The position numbers and the translations under genes are program-made. From an uncultured Bacteroides sp. (GTDB lineage: Bacteria; Bacteroidota; Bacteroidia; Bacteroidales; Bacteroidaceae): a stretch of 64,000 bases of DNA. Position 1 is the first letter of the stretch. Every line of letters begins with the position of its first letter. The stretch lies in contig CASEYC010000056.1 in the NCBI GenBank assembly GCA_949292025.1, forward strand, positions 62,001-126,000. The letters run 5' to 3'. Positions 1-8,693 of the stretch are shown here, piece after piece. The notes below the pieces were generated by a model. The model was not told where the DNA came from, did not search any database, and saw nothing but the letters and a program-made list of their open reading frames with translations.

Positions 1-794
1 ACCTGCCGGTGGTATCGCGCCGCGTCATCATCACCAAGTCCAACATCAACGGCAAGAAGCTGGGCGACATGCACTTCCGCAGTTCTTACGGCGTGACCGT
101 CACCCGCATCACCCGTTCGGGCATGGAGCTGTTCGCCTCGCCCAACCTGACCCTGCAAGTGGGCGACCGCCTGATGGTAGTGGGTCGCGAGGACGCTGTG
201 AACAGCGTGGGCCTCGTCTTGGGCAATCAGATGAAGAGCCTCAACACGCCGAACATTGTCACCATCTTCGTAGGTTTGTTCCTCGGCATCCTGGTGGGCA
301 GCCTGCCCATCTCCTTCCCGGGTATGCCGACCCCCGTCAAACTGGGCTTGGCCGGCGGTCCGCTGGTGGTGGCCATCCTCATCGGACGCTTCGGATACAA
401 AATGAAACTGGTGACCTACACCACCACGAGCGCCAACCTGATGCTGCGCGAGATTGGTCTTGTACTCTTCCTGGCCAGCGTGGGCATTGACGCGGGTGCG
501 CAATTCGTGCAGACGGTGCTGCAAGGCGACGGACTGCTGTACGTGCTTTGGGGCTTCCTCATCACGGTCATCCCGCTGCTGGCGGTAGGCATCTTTGCCC
601 GTGCTTATTATAAGGTGAACTACTTCATCCTGATGGGTGTCATCGGCGGTGCCACTACCGACCCTCCTGCATTGGCCTACTCCAACCAGGTGGCCGGCAA
701 CCCGGCTCCGTCCGTGGGCTACTCCACCGTCTACCCGCTCACCATGTTCCTCCGCATCTTGGCGGGACAGATGATTCTGCTGACGATGATGTAA
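1..794 (+). CDS. AspT/YidE-type putative transporter, 3' part
   Basis: The reading frame is open from the left edge (first complete codon at base 3), so the N-terminal half is missing. The visible part begins inside a TrkA-C (RCK_C) regulatory domain ending near [13 protein letters not shown], then has a run of about six hydrophobic segments with the glycine-rich stretch [17 protein letters not shown] near the C-terminus. That is the second half of the AspT/YidE/YbjL permease duplication, an inner-membrane family that includes an aspartate:alanine antiporter; most members have no assigned substrate. A GTG codon at 9 is in frame but is almost certainly not the real start. Confidence 0.85.
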   Translation, partial: LPVVSRRVIITKSNINGKKLGDMHFRSSYGVTVTRITRSGMELFASPNLTLQVGDRLMVVGREDAVNSVGLVLGNQMKSLNTPNIVTIFVGLFLGILVGSLPISFPGMPTPVKLGLAGGPLVVAILIGRFGYKMKLVTYTTTSANLMLREIGLVLFLASVGIDAGAQFVQTVLQGDGLLYVLWGFLITVIPLLAVGIFARAYYKVNYFILMGVIGGATTDPPALAYSNQVAGNPAPSVGYSTVYPLTMFLRILAGQMILLTMM

Positions 795-824
795 GGCCAG
801 TGGCCTGACTCCATACTAAGAAAC

Positions 825-867
825 CGGCTGCATTGCGGAACCTCCGCCGTGCAGCCGATTTCTTTTT
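825..867. terminator. Terminator between converging genes
   Basis: CGGCTGCA (825-832) pairs with TGCAGCCG (850-857), and inside it GCGGA (835-839) pairs with TCCGC (843-847). A T-rich tract follows on the + strand (859-867). It lies between the transporter (+) and the cytidylate kinase-like gene (-) and could serve both, though the T-run favours the + strand. Confidence 0.75.
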
Positions 868-886
868 GCAATGCCTCCGCGCGTAT

Positions 887-1516
887 TTAGAGCGACAGTT
901 TCTTGCTCACAAATTCCTCAATGAAGTCCACCGTCCCCTCAATGCCCAAGACAGACGAGTCGATGCAGAGGTGATAGGACGCCGCGGCACCCCACGTTTT
1001 GTAACTGTAATAATTGTAATACTCCGAACGCTTCTTGTCGGCCTTGGCCATCATGCTTTCGGCCTCCTCATCGCTGATGCCGTGGATGCGGCGCAGGCGG
1101 GCGATGCGGTCCTCGCGGGTGGAGGAGATGAAGATGTTGGCGCAACGCGGATGCTCGCGCAGGATATAGTCGGCGCATCGCCCGACGAAAAGGCACGACT
1201 TCTCGGCAGCCAACCGGCGAATGACGTCGCTCTGCACCTTGAACAGGGAGTCGTTGCTCAGGCAATTGGTCGCGGGGATGGCCCCATCGGTAATAAACGG
1301 GAAGCGCATCCCGAACCAGCCGCCCATCAGCGTCTTGGCCGGACGCTCGTCGGCACGCTCGAAAAACTCGCTGCACAGGCCGCTTTCTTCGGATGCCAGC
1401 GTGATGAGTTCCTTGTCATAAAACGAGATGCCCAGACGGGCTGCCAGTTTCTCGCCTATCTCTCTGCCGCCACTACCCAGCTGGCGGCCAATGTTTACTA
1501 CAAAATTGTTGTCCAT
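887..1516 (-). CDS. Cytidylate kinase-like family protein
   Basis: A 209-residue protein opening with INIGRQ-type sequence (VVNIGRQLGSGGREIGEKLA), which is the modified P-loop of the cytidylate kinase-like family (PF13189). The middle contains FVGRCADYIL and ISSTREDRIARL, matching the lid and nucleoside-binding region of (d)CMP-kinase-like proteins. The expected role is nucleoside monophosphate phosphorylation, but many Bacteroidales paralogues of this family are unproven and a separate cmk is usual. A TAtaTTTG -7 element lies on the minus strand at 1564-1571, about 50 bp upstream of the ATG. The gene stands alone, converging with the transporter. Confidence 0.85.
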   Translation of the reverse strand: MDNNFVVNIGRQLGSGGREIGEKLAARLGISFYDKELITLASEESGLCSEFFERADERPAKTLMGGWFGMRFPFITDGAIPATNCLSNDSLFKVQSDVIRRLAAEKSCLFVGRCADYILREHPRCANIFISSTREDRIARLRRIHGISDEEAESMMAKADKKRSEYYNYYSYKTWGAAASYHLCIDSSVLGIEGTVDFIEEFVSKKLSL

Positions 1517-1653
1517 AGTCCAAATCCTTTGTGGTTTTGCTGAAACTTACGGTTTTTCAACGACAAATATACGCATTATTGGGGAATAAATGCAACTCCA
1601 TGCGGGGGATTTTTCCCAATCGGTTTCCATTTGTGCCTTTGGCATAATACAGC

Positions 1654-1742
1654 ATATCCCCCGCCCGCGGGCGCAGGTACGCCTAAGCACGGACGGGGGT
1701 ACGCCTAAGCACGGGCGCAGATACCCCTAAGCAAACCCCTGG
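1654..1742. repeat. Phased 22-bp array A (four units)
   Basis: Four consecutive units of 23, 22, 22 and 22 bp start at 1654, 1677, 1699 and 1721. Units two and three share GTACGCCTAAGCACGG followed by a G/C-rich end; unit one begins ATATCCCCC and unit four ATACCCCTAAGCAAA. The same layout recurs at 10797, 22603, 41687 and 49305. It fills most of the gap between the divergent cytidylate kinase-like and DUF5063 genes. Function unknown. Confidence 0.8.
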
Positions 1743-1794
1743 AAGCCATCAGGGAAACACGGGCGAAGTTGGCCGTAACTTTCCGGGGATGAAA

Positions 1795-1826
1795 TTTGCG
1801 TCTCCCCCTAATTTGCATTACCTTTG
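1795..1826 (+). promoter_or_regulatory. Bacteroidetes-type promoter for the DUF5063 operon
   Basis: TTTG at 1795-1798, a 20-bp spacer, then TAccTTTG at 1819-1826, an exact match to the Bacteroidetes -33/-7 pattern. Transcription would begin near 1832, which rules out the in-frame TTG at 1824 as a start and supports ATG 1845. Confidence 0.8.
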
Positions 1827-1844
1827 CATATTAATTTGCGAAAT

Positions 1845-2429
1845 ATGGGAAAAGAAAGCCAAGTCATATTCGACCGCGACGTCATTGAGTTCGTCACCGT
1901 GGCCGCCGAGTTCTGCAAGTACCTGGAGCAGGCTGAAGGCAAGCAACGGACAACCTTCGTGGACACCACCCTGAAGATATTGCCCCTGCTCTACCTGAAA
2001 GCCACCCTATTGCCCCCGTGCGAGACGCTGGGCGAAGACCTGCCGGAGCATTACGTCACCGAAGAGACCTACGAGGTGTTGCGCATGACCTTGGCGGGCA
2101 TCCTGGCCGAGAAAGACGCCTACCTGGACGTGTTCATGGAAGACATGAAATACAGCGACCAGCCCATCACCCGCTATATCTCCGAAGACCTGGCAGACAT
2201 CTACCAGGACATCAAGGACTTCATCTTCGTCTTCCAACTGGGACTGAACGAGACGATGCACGACGCGCTGGCCATCTGCCAGGAAAACTTCCGCCTCTAC
2301 TGGGGACAGAAGCTGGTGAACACTCTGCGCGCCCTCCACGAAGCCCGGTACCTCCAAGGCGATGAAGAGGAAGACATGGACAGCGAAGAAGATGGCGAGG
2401 AGGATGACCCGCGGCAATTTCCCCAATAA
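1845..2429 (+). CDS. DUF5063 domain-containing protein
   Basis: A 194-residue soluble, acidic protein with an all-helical look, beginning MGKESQVIFDRD and ending in a strongly acidic tail (DEEEDMDSEEDGEEDD). It matches the DUF5063 family, conserved in Bacteroidetes with no known activity. Start ATG 1845 is chosen because the promoter -7 box ends at 1826. It is followed after 11 bp by a DEDD exonuclease and then the RlmI-type methyltransferase, so it is the first gene of a three-gene operon. A role in RNA metabolism is only an inference from those neighbours. Confidence 0.85.
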   Translation: MGKESQVIFDRDVIEFVTVAAEFCKYLEQAEGKQRTTFVDTTLKILPLLYLKATLLPPCETLGEDLPEHYVTEETYEVLRMTLAGILAEKDAYLDVFMEDMKYSDQPITRYISEDLADIYQDIKDFIFVFQLGLNETMHDALAICQENFRLYWGQKLVNTLRALHEARYLQGDEEEDMDSEEDGEEDDPRQFPQ

Positions 2430-2440
2430 ACCCCGAACTC

Positions 2441-3076
2441 ATGTTGATTATCCAAAGAAGCATAGACAAAGAATCCTTGAACGGGCTGCCGAAAGTGACT
2501 TTCCCGGGAGAGATACACGTGGTGCAGACGCCGTGGGAGGCGGAAAGAGCCGTCACCTACCTGAAGCAATGCCCCTTGGTGGGCATTGACAGCGAGACGC
2601 GCCCCTCCTTCGCCAAGGGAAGGGTGCACAAGGTGGCCTTGCTCCAAGTCTCCGACGAAAAGCATTGCTTCCTTTTCCGCCTCAACCTGACCGGCTTGAC
2701 CCTGCCCATCATCACCCTGCTGGAAAGCCCCCACACCACCAAGGTGGGCCTCTCGCTGAAGGACGACTTCATGATGCTGCACAAGCGCGCCCCCTTCGAG
2801 CAACGCTCCTGTATCGAGCTGCAGGAATACGTGCGCGCCTTCGGCATCGAGGACAAGAGTTTGCAAAAGATATACGGCATCCTCTTCGGCGAGAAAATCT
2901 CGAAAAGCCAGCGGCTGACCAACTGGGAAGCCGATACCCTGACCGAGCCTCAGAAGCTCTATGCCGCCACCGACGCCTGGGCATGCCTGAACATCTACAA
3001 CCGCTTGCAGGAGCTGAAGCGCACGGGCGATTTCGAGATTGCCGCCAAAGAAGAGTCCAACCCTAATGCACAATAA
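2441..3076 (+). CDS. DEDDy 3'-5' exonuclease (RNase D-like)
   Basis: A 211-residue single-domain exonuclease. The DEDDy motifs are all visible: Exo I VGIDSET (D and E metal ligands), Exo II GLSLKDDF, and Exo III YAATDAWA with the Tyr and final Asp spaced as in the Tyr-type subfamily. It lacks the HRDC domains of true RNase D, resembling the EXD2/WRN-exonuclease-like proteins widespread in Bacteroidetes. The likely activity is 3' trimming of RNA or DNA; the true substrate is unknown. It sits 11 bp after DUF5063 and 16 bp before the methyltransferase. Confidence 0.85.
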   Translation: MLIIQRSIDKESLNGLPKVTFPGEIHVVQTPWEAERAVTYLKQCPLVGIDSETRPSFAKGRVHKVALLQVSDEKHCFLFRLNLTGLTLPIITLLESPHTTKVGLSLKDDFMMLHKRAPFEQRSCIELQEYVRAFGIEDKSLQKIYGILFGEKISKSQRLTNWEADTLTEPQKLYAATDAWACLNIYNRLQELKRTGDFEIAAKEESNPNAQ

Positions 3077-3092
3077 CACCTATTTATATATA

Positions 3093-4277
3093 ATGTATAA
3101 AATCTACCTGAAACCCGGAAAAGAAGAATCCCTGAAGCGCTTTCACCCGTGGGTGTTCTCCGGCGCCATCGCCCGCATGGACGGGGAACCCGAAGAAGGC
3201 GAAGTGGTGGAAGTCTACACCGCGAAAAAAGAATTCATCGCCAAAGGCCACTTCCAGATTGGGAGCATCGCCGTGCGCGTGCTCACCTTCAGGCAAGACG
3301 AAACCATCGACGGCGGCTTTTGGCGCCAGCGCCTGAAGGTCGCCCTGGACATGCGCCGCAGCATCGGCCTCGTCGGGCGTCCGGACAACAACACCTACCG
3401 CCTGGTGCATGGCGAAGGCGACAACCTGCCCGGCTTGGTCATCGACGTCTATGCCCGCACCGCCGTGATGCAGGCCCACTCCGCCGGGATGCACCTGGAT
3501 CGCATGGCCATAGCCGACGCCCTGGCCGAGGTGATGAAGGGGGAGATTGACAACATCTACTACAAATCGGAAACCACCTTGCCCTACAAGGCCGACCTCT
3601 TCCCCGAAAACGGCTTCCTGCTGGGCGGCAGCGCGGACAACGTGGCCACGGAATACGGCCTGAACTTCCACATCGACTGGCTGAAAGGGCAGAAAACAGG
3701 CTTCTTCGTAGACCAACGCGAGAACCGCGCCCTGCTGGAGCGTTATGCCCGCGGGCGAAACGTGCTGAACATGTTTTGCTACACCGGCGGCTTCTCCGTC
3801 TACGCCATGCGTGGCGGCGCCCTGTCCGTACATTCGGTGGACAGCTCGGCCAAGGCCATCGACCTGACCAACAAGAACATCGCCCTGAACTTCCCCGACG
3901 ACACGCGCCACACGGCCTACGCCGAAGATGCCTTCAAATTCCTGGAGCGCATGGAGAACGGAGCCTACGACTTAATAGTCCTCGATCCGCCCGCTTTCGC
4001 CAAACATAGGGACGCGCTCCGCAACGCTTTGCAAGGCTATCGCAAGCTGAATGCCCGCGCCTTCGAGAAAATCCGGCCGGGAGGCATCCTCTTCACCTTC
4101 TCCTGCTCGCAGGCCGTCAACAAGGACCAGTTCCGCATGGCCGTCTTCACGGCCGCCGCACAGTCGGGCCGCAGCGTGCGCATCCTGCACCAACTGACGC
4201 AGCCTGCCGACCACCCGGTGAACATCTACCACCCGGAAGGCGAATACCTGAAAGGGCTTGTCCTGTATGTCGAATGA
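3093..4277 (+). CDS. rlmI: RlmI-type 23S rRNA methyltransferase
   Basis: A 394-residue protein with an N-terminal PUA RNA-binding domain (MYKIYLKPGKEESLKRFHPW onward) followed by a class I SAM-dependent methyltransferase domain. The sequence GQKTGFFVDQRENR, the SAM-binding NMFCYTGGFSVYAM and the catalytic region LDPPAFAK are typical of the RlmI/RlmK family; RlmI makes m5C1962 in 23S rRNA. Start ATG 3093 is preferred over upstream in-frame codons that overlap the exonuclease gene, because the PUA domain begins directly there. Last gene of the operon. Confidence 0.85.
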   Translation: MYKIYLKPGKEESLKRFHPWVFSGAIARMDGEPEEGEVVEVYTAKKEFIAKGHFQIGSIAVRVLTFRQDETIDGGFWRQRLKVALDMRRSIGLVGRPDNNTYRLVHGEGDNLPGLVIDVYARTAVMQAHSAGMHLDRMAIADALAEVMKGEIDNIYYKSETTLPYKADLFPENGFLLGGSADNVATEYGLNFHIDWLKGQKTGFFVDQRENRALLERYARGRNVLNMFCYTGGFSVYAMRGGALSVHSVDSSAKAIDLTNKNIALNFPDDTRHTAYAEDAFKFLERMENGAYDLIVLDPPAFAKHRDALRNALQGYRKLNARAFEKIRPGGILFTFSCSQAVNKDQFRMAVFTAAAQSGRSVRILHQLTQPADHPVNIYHPEGEYLKGLVLYVE

Positions 4278-4359
4278 CCCATAAACATGCTAAAAAACCT
4301 TTCAAAAGCGGCAGTTTGATTAAAAGGAGTTAATACAGAGAAGATTTTTGCTGCAAGCT

Positions 4360-4390
4360 ATTGCAGGTTTCGGGGAAAGCCGTACCTTTG
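4360..4390 (+). promoter_or_regulatory. Promoter of small RNA gene 1
   Basis: ATTG at 4360-4363, a 19-bp spacer, then TAccTTTG at 4383-4390. The sequence from about 4341 (GAAGATTTT) to the -7 box is also similar to the promoter of the second copy at 10.6 kb, so the promoter was copied with the gene. Confidence 0.75.
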
Positions 4391-4395
4391 CAACG

Positions 4396-4465
4396 TGTTT
4401 TTCATGGTATTAGATTTAAGGTTAATAAAGATTGGGTGTCTGGGATAGATACCCCTTCTTTTTTT
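4396..4465 (+). ncRNA. Small RNA, copy 1 of a two-member family
   Basis: A roughly 70-nt transcription unit with no credible protein. It carries GTGTTTTTCATGGTATTAG, then ATTTAAGGTTAA and AAAGATTGGG, and ends in a Rho-independent terminator: GGGTGTCT (4434-4441) pairs with AGATACCC (4447-4454), followed by CTTTTTTT. A copy with the same body but a different terminator hairpin lies at 10581-10642 on the other strand. It resembles the paralogous small RNAs reported in Bacteroides (FopS-type), but I cannot confirm the family. It could instead act as a leader for the gene starting at 4596, although the terminator argues for a free RNA. Confidence 0.75.
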
Positions 4466-4595
4466 ATATACCTGCCTCAACTTTCTTCGACGCATTTCCT
4501 TCCTTCCGCTTGCATTTCTTGCGACAACACCGTATATTTGTATCTTCATTACCAAATGTTGAATACTACAGACCTCTTAAAAACAAAGATTCTAT

Positions 4596-5852
4596 ATGAC
4601 AAGCATCCGGATAAGACTGATAACCATGCAGTTCCTGCAGTTTTTTATATGGGGAGCTTGGCTCATTTCATTGGGCGGCTATCTGGGCGGCAAACTACAC
4701 TTCGAAGGCGGGGAAATCGGCGCCATCTTTGCCACCGGCGGCATAGCCTCCATCATCATGCCGGGCCTGACGGGCATCATCGCCGACAAGTGGGTGAATG
4801 CCGAACGGCTCTACGCATTGCTGCACTTCATCGGCGCGGGCGCCTTGTTTTATGCCGCCTCCGCCACCAGCTACCAACAGATGTACGTGGCCATGCTGCT
4901 CAACATGCTGGCCTATATGCCCACGCTCGCACTGACCAACACCATCTCCTACAACGCGCTGGAGAAATACAAGATGGATCTGGTGAAGGACTATCCCCCC
5001 ATCCGCGTGTGGGGCACCGTGGGTTTCATCTGCGCCATGTGGGTGGTGGACCTGACCGGATTCAAAAGCAGCGCCCTGCAACTCTATGTGGCAGGCACGG
5101 CGGCGGTCGTTTTGGGCCTGTATGCGCTCACCTTGCCTCCTTGTCCGCCGGCACGCAATGAGCAGAAGACGGTGCTGTCCGCCTTCGGCCTGGATGCGCT
5201 GGTGCTGTTCAAGCAACGGAAGATGGCCATATTCTTCCTCTTCTCCATGTTGCTGGGCGCAGCGTTGCAAATCACGAACACCTACGGCGACCTGTTCCTG
5301 GGTTCCTTTGCCAGCATCCCCGAATATGCCGATTCGTTTGGCGTGAAGCACTCCGTCATCCTGCTGTCCATCTCGCAGATGAGCGAAACGCTGTTCATCC
5401 TGGCCATCCCCTTCTTCCTGAAGCATTTCGGCATCAAGCGCGTCATGCTCATCAGTATGCTGGCCTGGGTATTCCGCTTCGGCTTGTTCGGATTGGGCAA
5501 TCCGGGCGACGGGCTTTGGATGCTCATCCTCTCCATGATTGTCTATGGCATGGCTTTCGACTTCTTCAACGTGTCCGGCTCCTTGTTCACCGAGATGGAA
5601 GCCCACCCGGGCATCCGCGCCAGCGCGCAAGGGCTGTTTTTCATGATGACCAACGGCATCGGAGCTTTCGTGGGCGGCTATGCCAGCGGCGCCGTGGTGG
5701 ATATGTTCTCCGTCTACGCCGAGGGCGGCGGATTAATCAGCCGCGAGTGGACACCCATCTGGTTGATTTTTGCCGCCTACACGTTCGTCATTGGCATACT
5801 ATTTGCGGTAGTATTCCGTTATAAACATACACCCGGAAAGGAGCAATTATGA
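4596..5852 (+). CDS. Nucleoside permease, NupG-like MFS transporter
   Basis: A 418-residue integral membrane protein with about 12 hydrophobic segments. The opening QFLQFFIWGAWLISLGGYL and the internal PPIRVWGTVGFICAMW match the nucleoside:H+ symporter (NHS) branch of the major facilitator superfamily, including E. coli NupG and XapB. It should import nucleosides across the inner membrane by proton symport. Its last bases overlap the next gene (ATGA at 5849), indicating translational coupling. It heads a run of codirectional genes to 10.56 kb. Confidence 0.85.
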   Translation: MTSIRIRLITMQFLQFFIWGAWLISLGGYLGGKLHFEGGEIGAIFATGGIASIIMPGLTGIIADKWVNAERLYALLHFIGAGALFYAASATSYQQMYVAMLLNMLAYMPTLALTNTISYNALEKYKMDLVKDYPPIRVWGTVGFICAMWVVDLTGFKSSALQLYVAGTAAVVLGLYALTLPPCPPARNEQKTVLSAFGLDALVLFKQRKMAIFFLFSMLLGAALQITNTYGDLFLGSFASIPEYADSFGVKHSVILLSISQMSETLFILAIPFFLKHFGIKRVMLISMLAWVFRFGLFGLGNPGDGLWMLILSMIVYGMAFDFFNVSGSLFTEMEAHPGIRASAQGLFFMMTNGIGAFVGGYASGAVVDMFSVYAEGGGLISREWTPIWLIFAAYTFVIGILFAVVFRYKHTPGKEQL

Positions 5853-6418
5853 ACGAACGAAAAAAAGTAGAACTGCAAATAACCAGCCTGAGCAACAGCC
5901 AGACAGAGGCCGGCGCTTTCATCATGGTGCTGAGCGAAGCAGGCACGCAACGCAACCTGCCCATCGCCATCGGCGCCTCGGAAGCCCAAGCCATCCTGTT
6001 TGAACTGCGGGGCATCAACACGCCCCGCCCGCTGACGCATGTCCTGTTCGCATCAGTCATGATAGCCTTGGGCATACGCCTGTTGCGCGTTGTCATATAC
6101 AAGGTGGAAAATGGTGTGTTCTACTCCTATTTATACATCCGCTCCAACGAGGTAATCCTCCGTGTGGATTCACGCACAAGCGATGCCGTGGCCTTGGCCT
6201 TGCGCATGAAGGCCCCCATCCTGACTTACGAAGACATCTTGAATGAGGACCATACGCCTGCCCCGAACGGCCATGGAAGCGAGACTTTCGCAAGCCCTTC
6301 CACCGGAAATGCCGCTTGGCTGAAGGAAGCCCTGCAAAAGGCCATCGACCAGGAGGATTACGAACAGGCAGCCGTCTTGCGCGACCAACTCAACCATCTG
6401 CAACAAACCAAAAGCTGA
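5849..6418 (+). CDS. Bifunctional nuclease family protein with UVR motif
   Basis: A 189-residue protein with a BFN (DUF151) domain at residues 1-135, showing LPIAIGASEAQAILFEL and the hallmark SRTSDAVALALRMKAPI. The C-terminus (LQKAIDQEDYEQAAVLRDQL) is a UvrB/UvrC-type UVR motif, a common appendage in Bacteroidetes members. Structural work on the family suggests a possible DNase/RNase activity, but the cellular role is unclear. The start overlaps the nupG-like stop by four bases, and rsmE begins 4 bp after its stop. Confidence 0.85.
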   Translation: MNERKKVELQITSLSNSQTEAGAFIMVLSEAGTQRNLPIAIGASEAQAILFELRGINTPRPLTHVLFASVMIALGIRLLRVVIYKVENGVFYSYLYIRSNEVILRVDSRTSDAVALALRMKAPILTYEDILNEDHTPAPNGHGSETFASPSTGNAAWLKEALQKAIDQEDYEQAAVLRDQLNHLQQTKS

Positions 6419-6422
6419 AATT

Positions 6423-7121
6423 ATGCACATTTTCTACACCCCGGACATACAAAACTCCCCGGAATTGCCCGAAGAAGAAACCGCACACGCCGTCCGCGTG
6501 TTGCGCCTGCAACCCGGCGACGAAGTCATGCTGACCGACGGCACCGGCAACTTCTACCGTGCCCGCATCAGCCTCATTGCCCATAAGCGTTGCCTGGTGG
6601 ACATCGTAGAGACCGTGCCCCAGCCCCCTTTGTGGAGCGGACACCTGCACATCGCCATGGCTCCCACCAAGAACATGGATCGCACAGAATGGTTTGCCGA
6701 GAAAGCCACGGAGATAGGCATCGACGAACTGACCTTCCTGAACTGCCGGTATTCCGAGCGGAAAGTACTCAAGACGGAGCGCATCGCCAAAATCCTGGTG
6801 TCCGCCATCAAGCAATCCCTCAAGGCGCGCCTGCCCCGCCTGAACGAAATGATGGACTTCAAGGCATTCATCCAGCAACCGTTCAACGGACAAAAGTTCA
6901 TTGCCCACTGCCACGAAGGCGAGAAGACACCGCTGAAAGATGCCGTCAGCAAAGGCAAAGAAGCCGTGGTGCTCATCGGACCGGAAGGCGACTTCAGCGA
7001 AGAGGAAGTACGCCTGGCCGAAGAAGCTGGATTTATCCCCGTCAGCCTGGGTCCCTCGCGCCTGCGGACAGAAACGGCAGCCTTGGTGGCCTGCCACATC
7101 CTGAATTTGAAAAACCAATAA
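6423..7121 (+). CDS. rsmE: 16S rRNA (uracil1498-N3)-methyltransferase RsmE
   Basis: A 232-residue SPOUT methyltransferase, the usual length for RsmE. It has an N-terminal PUA-like region and the trefoil-knot motifs IGPEGDFSEEEV and VSLGPSRLRTETAAL at the C-terminus, which form the SAM site. It methylates N3 of U1498 in 16S rRNA in the assembled 30S subunit. Only 4 bp separate it from the upstream nuclease gene and 13 bp from the DUF4836 lipoprotein gene. Confidence 0.92.
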   Translation: MHIFYTPDIQNSPELPEEETAHAVRVLRLQPGDEVMLTDGTGNFYRARISLIAHKRCLVDIVETVPQPPLWSGHLHIAMAPTKNMDRTEWFAEKATEIGIDELTFLNCRYSERKVLKTERIAKILVSAIKQSLKARLPRLNEMMDFKAFIQQPFNGQKFIAHCHEGEKTPLKDAVSKGKEAVVLIGPEGDFSEEEVRLAEEAGFIPVSLGPSRLRTETAALVACHILNLKNQ

Positions 7122-7134
7122 ATACATTACAGAT

Positions 7135-8688
7135 ATGAAAAAGATGCTGTTTCCCGCATTGGCAGCCGTCCTGTTGCTGGCCAGTGCCTGCTCGCAAAAA
7201 GCGGAGTACACCCATGCCATCCCGTCCAACGTCACGGGTATCGTCTCCATAGATGCTGCCACCTTGGCTCAGAAAGCCGGTGTCCAAGACAAGGAGAACG
7301 AAATCTACCTGCAGAAACTCAAGGATGCCATCAAAGGCGAAATGAGCGCTTCCGCCTTCCAGCAGATTGAAACCATTTTGAACAATCCTTCCGCATCAGG
7401 CATTGACGTGGAAGCCCCTTTCTACCTCTTCTCCAGCAAAAGCCTGTCGCAAGGCGCATTGGTGGCCAAGGTGACAGACGAAGAAGGATTACGCTTCCTC
7501 ATCGAAACCCTGCGGGCTGAAGGCGCCAACATCGAAACCAGCGAAGCCGAAGGTTGCTCGATAGCCCAAGTGAACCACGAAGTCATGCTGGCCTACAACG
7601 CCTCCACCCTTTTTGCCGTCAATTGCCAACGACTGGCCAAGCCAGTACTCAACGGCCTGCGAGACAGCCTGTCCACTTGGATACAGCAACCCGAGGAGCA
7701 AAGCCTCGCCTCAAAGACCGTGTTCAAGCAAATGCAAGGACAAAAAGGAGACATCAAGGCCATTTACTCTTATGCCGACCTGCCCGCCAACTACATGGCC
7801 ATCACCGGCTACCGGATGCCCAAAGACATTGACCTGAAACAACTGAAGGACTTGCAAGTCGTGGCCGGTTTATCCTTCGAGAAAGGCAGCATTGACCTGC
7901 ACATCGCGCCTTACACCGAGAACCCACAGGTCAAAGCATTCCTGGAAAAACAGTCTACCGTTTCGCTCCCCGTCAAGAATACTTTCATCGACTACTTCCC
8001 GCAATCCACCCTGATGTTGCTGAGCGGCGGCATCGACGGCAATGCCCTCTACGGCCTCCTGTTGGAGAGCACCGCCATGGGGGAGGAACTCTCTGCCAAT
8101 GACGCCGAATTAGTCAAACGCCTGCTGGGAATGTTCAAAGAAGACATCACCGTGGGACTGGTCAACGTGACGCTGAGCAAACTGCCCTCCGTGCTGGCCT
8201 ATGCCACCGTGACCGACGCCGCCCCTCTGAAAGAACTAAAGGACAACGCCGCGCTGAAAAAGCAACTGGGACGCGGCAGCGACATCGTAGAACTGGATAA
8301 AGACCAATACGTCTTGCGTGCCCGCAACTTCAACCTCTTCTTCGGCGTGCGCGACAAGCAATTCTATGCCACCAACGACGAGATGCTCTACAAAGACCTT
8401 TTCAAGAAATGCAATCCATCGGCCGGCGAAACCGCGTATGCCACAGACATGAAAGGCAAAAGAGGCACGCTCGTGCTCAATGTCGAAGCCGTCTGCCAGT
8501 TGCCCGCCGTCAAGATGCTGGCCGGACTGGGAGGCGCCAAGTATGCAACCCTGCTGAATGCCATAGGGCAAATATCCTACCTGAAGAGCGAAAGCGACGG
8601 CACCAGCGGCTTTGCCAGCCTGCAACTGAAAGACAAGGACACCAACGCCCTGAAACAAATCGTGGAACTGGCCAAGACCGCCCTCTGA
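7135..8688 (+). CDS. DUF4836 family lipoprotein
   Basis: A 517-residue protein with a lipoprotein signal peptide (MKKMLFPALAAVLLLASAC, lipid cysteine at residue 19) and no further membrane segment. It matches DUF4836, a Bacteroidetes family of exported proteins with unknown function. The +2 to +4 residues (SQK) lack the clear acidic surface-export signal, so a periplasmic-facing location is possible. The next gene, an ABC ATPase, begins 5 bp after its stop, so the two are translated from one mRNA. Confidence 0.85.
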   Translation: MKKMLFPALAAVLLLASACSQKAEYTHAIPSNVTGIVSIDAATLAQKAGVQDKENEIYLQKLKDAIKGEMSASAFQQIETILNNPSASGIDVEAPFYLFSSKSLSQGALVAKVTDEEGLRFLIETLRAEGANIETSEAEGCSIAQVNHEVMLAYNASTLFAVNCQRLAKPVLNGLRDSLSTWIQQPEEQSLASKTVFKQMQGQKGDIKAIYSYADLPANYMAITGYRMPKDIDLKQLKDLQVVAGLSFEKGSIDLHIAPYTENPQVKAFLEKQSTVSLPVKNTFIDYFPQSTLMLLSGGIDGNALYGLLLESTAMGEELSANDAELVKRLLGMFKEDITVGLVNVTLSKLPSVLAYATVTDAAPLKELKDNAALKKQLGRGSDIVELDKDQYVLRARNFNLFFGVRDKQFYATNDEMLYKDLFKKCNPSAGETAYATDMKGKRGTLVLNVEAVCQLPAVKMLAGLGGAKYATLLNAIGQISYLKSESDGTSGFASLQLKDKDTNALKQIVELAKTAL

Positions 8689-8693
8689 ACCGT

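Noticed and set aside
1654-1742. CRISPR array
   Set aside because: Units are contiguous with no unique spacers, only four units long, and no cas genes are present.
1824-1826. TTG 1824 as the start of the DUF5063 gene
   Set aside because: It lies within the -7 promoter element, upstream of the expected transcription start.
4981-5005. C6 run inside the nupG-like gene as a phase switch
   Set aside because: The run is short, the frame is intact and it encodes the conserved PPI motif.
4361-5161. A plus-strand frame through the small RNA and the nupG-like gene
   Set aside because: It is out of frame with the transporter and crosses a terminator; no protein features.
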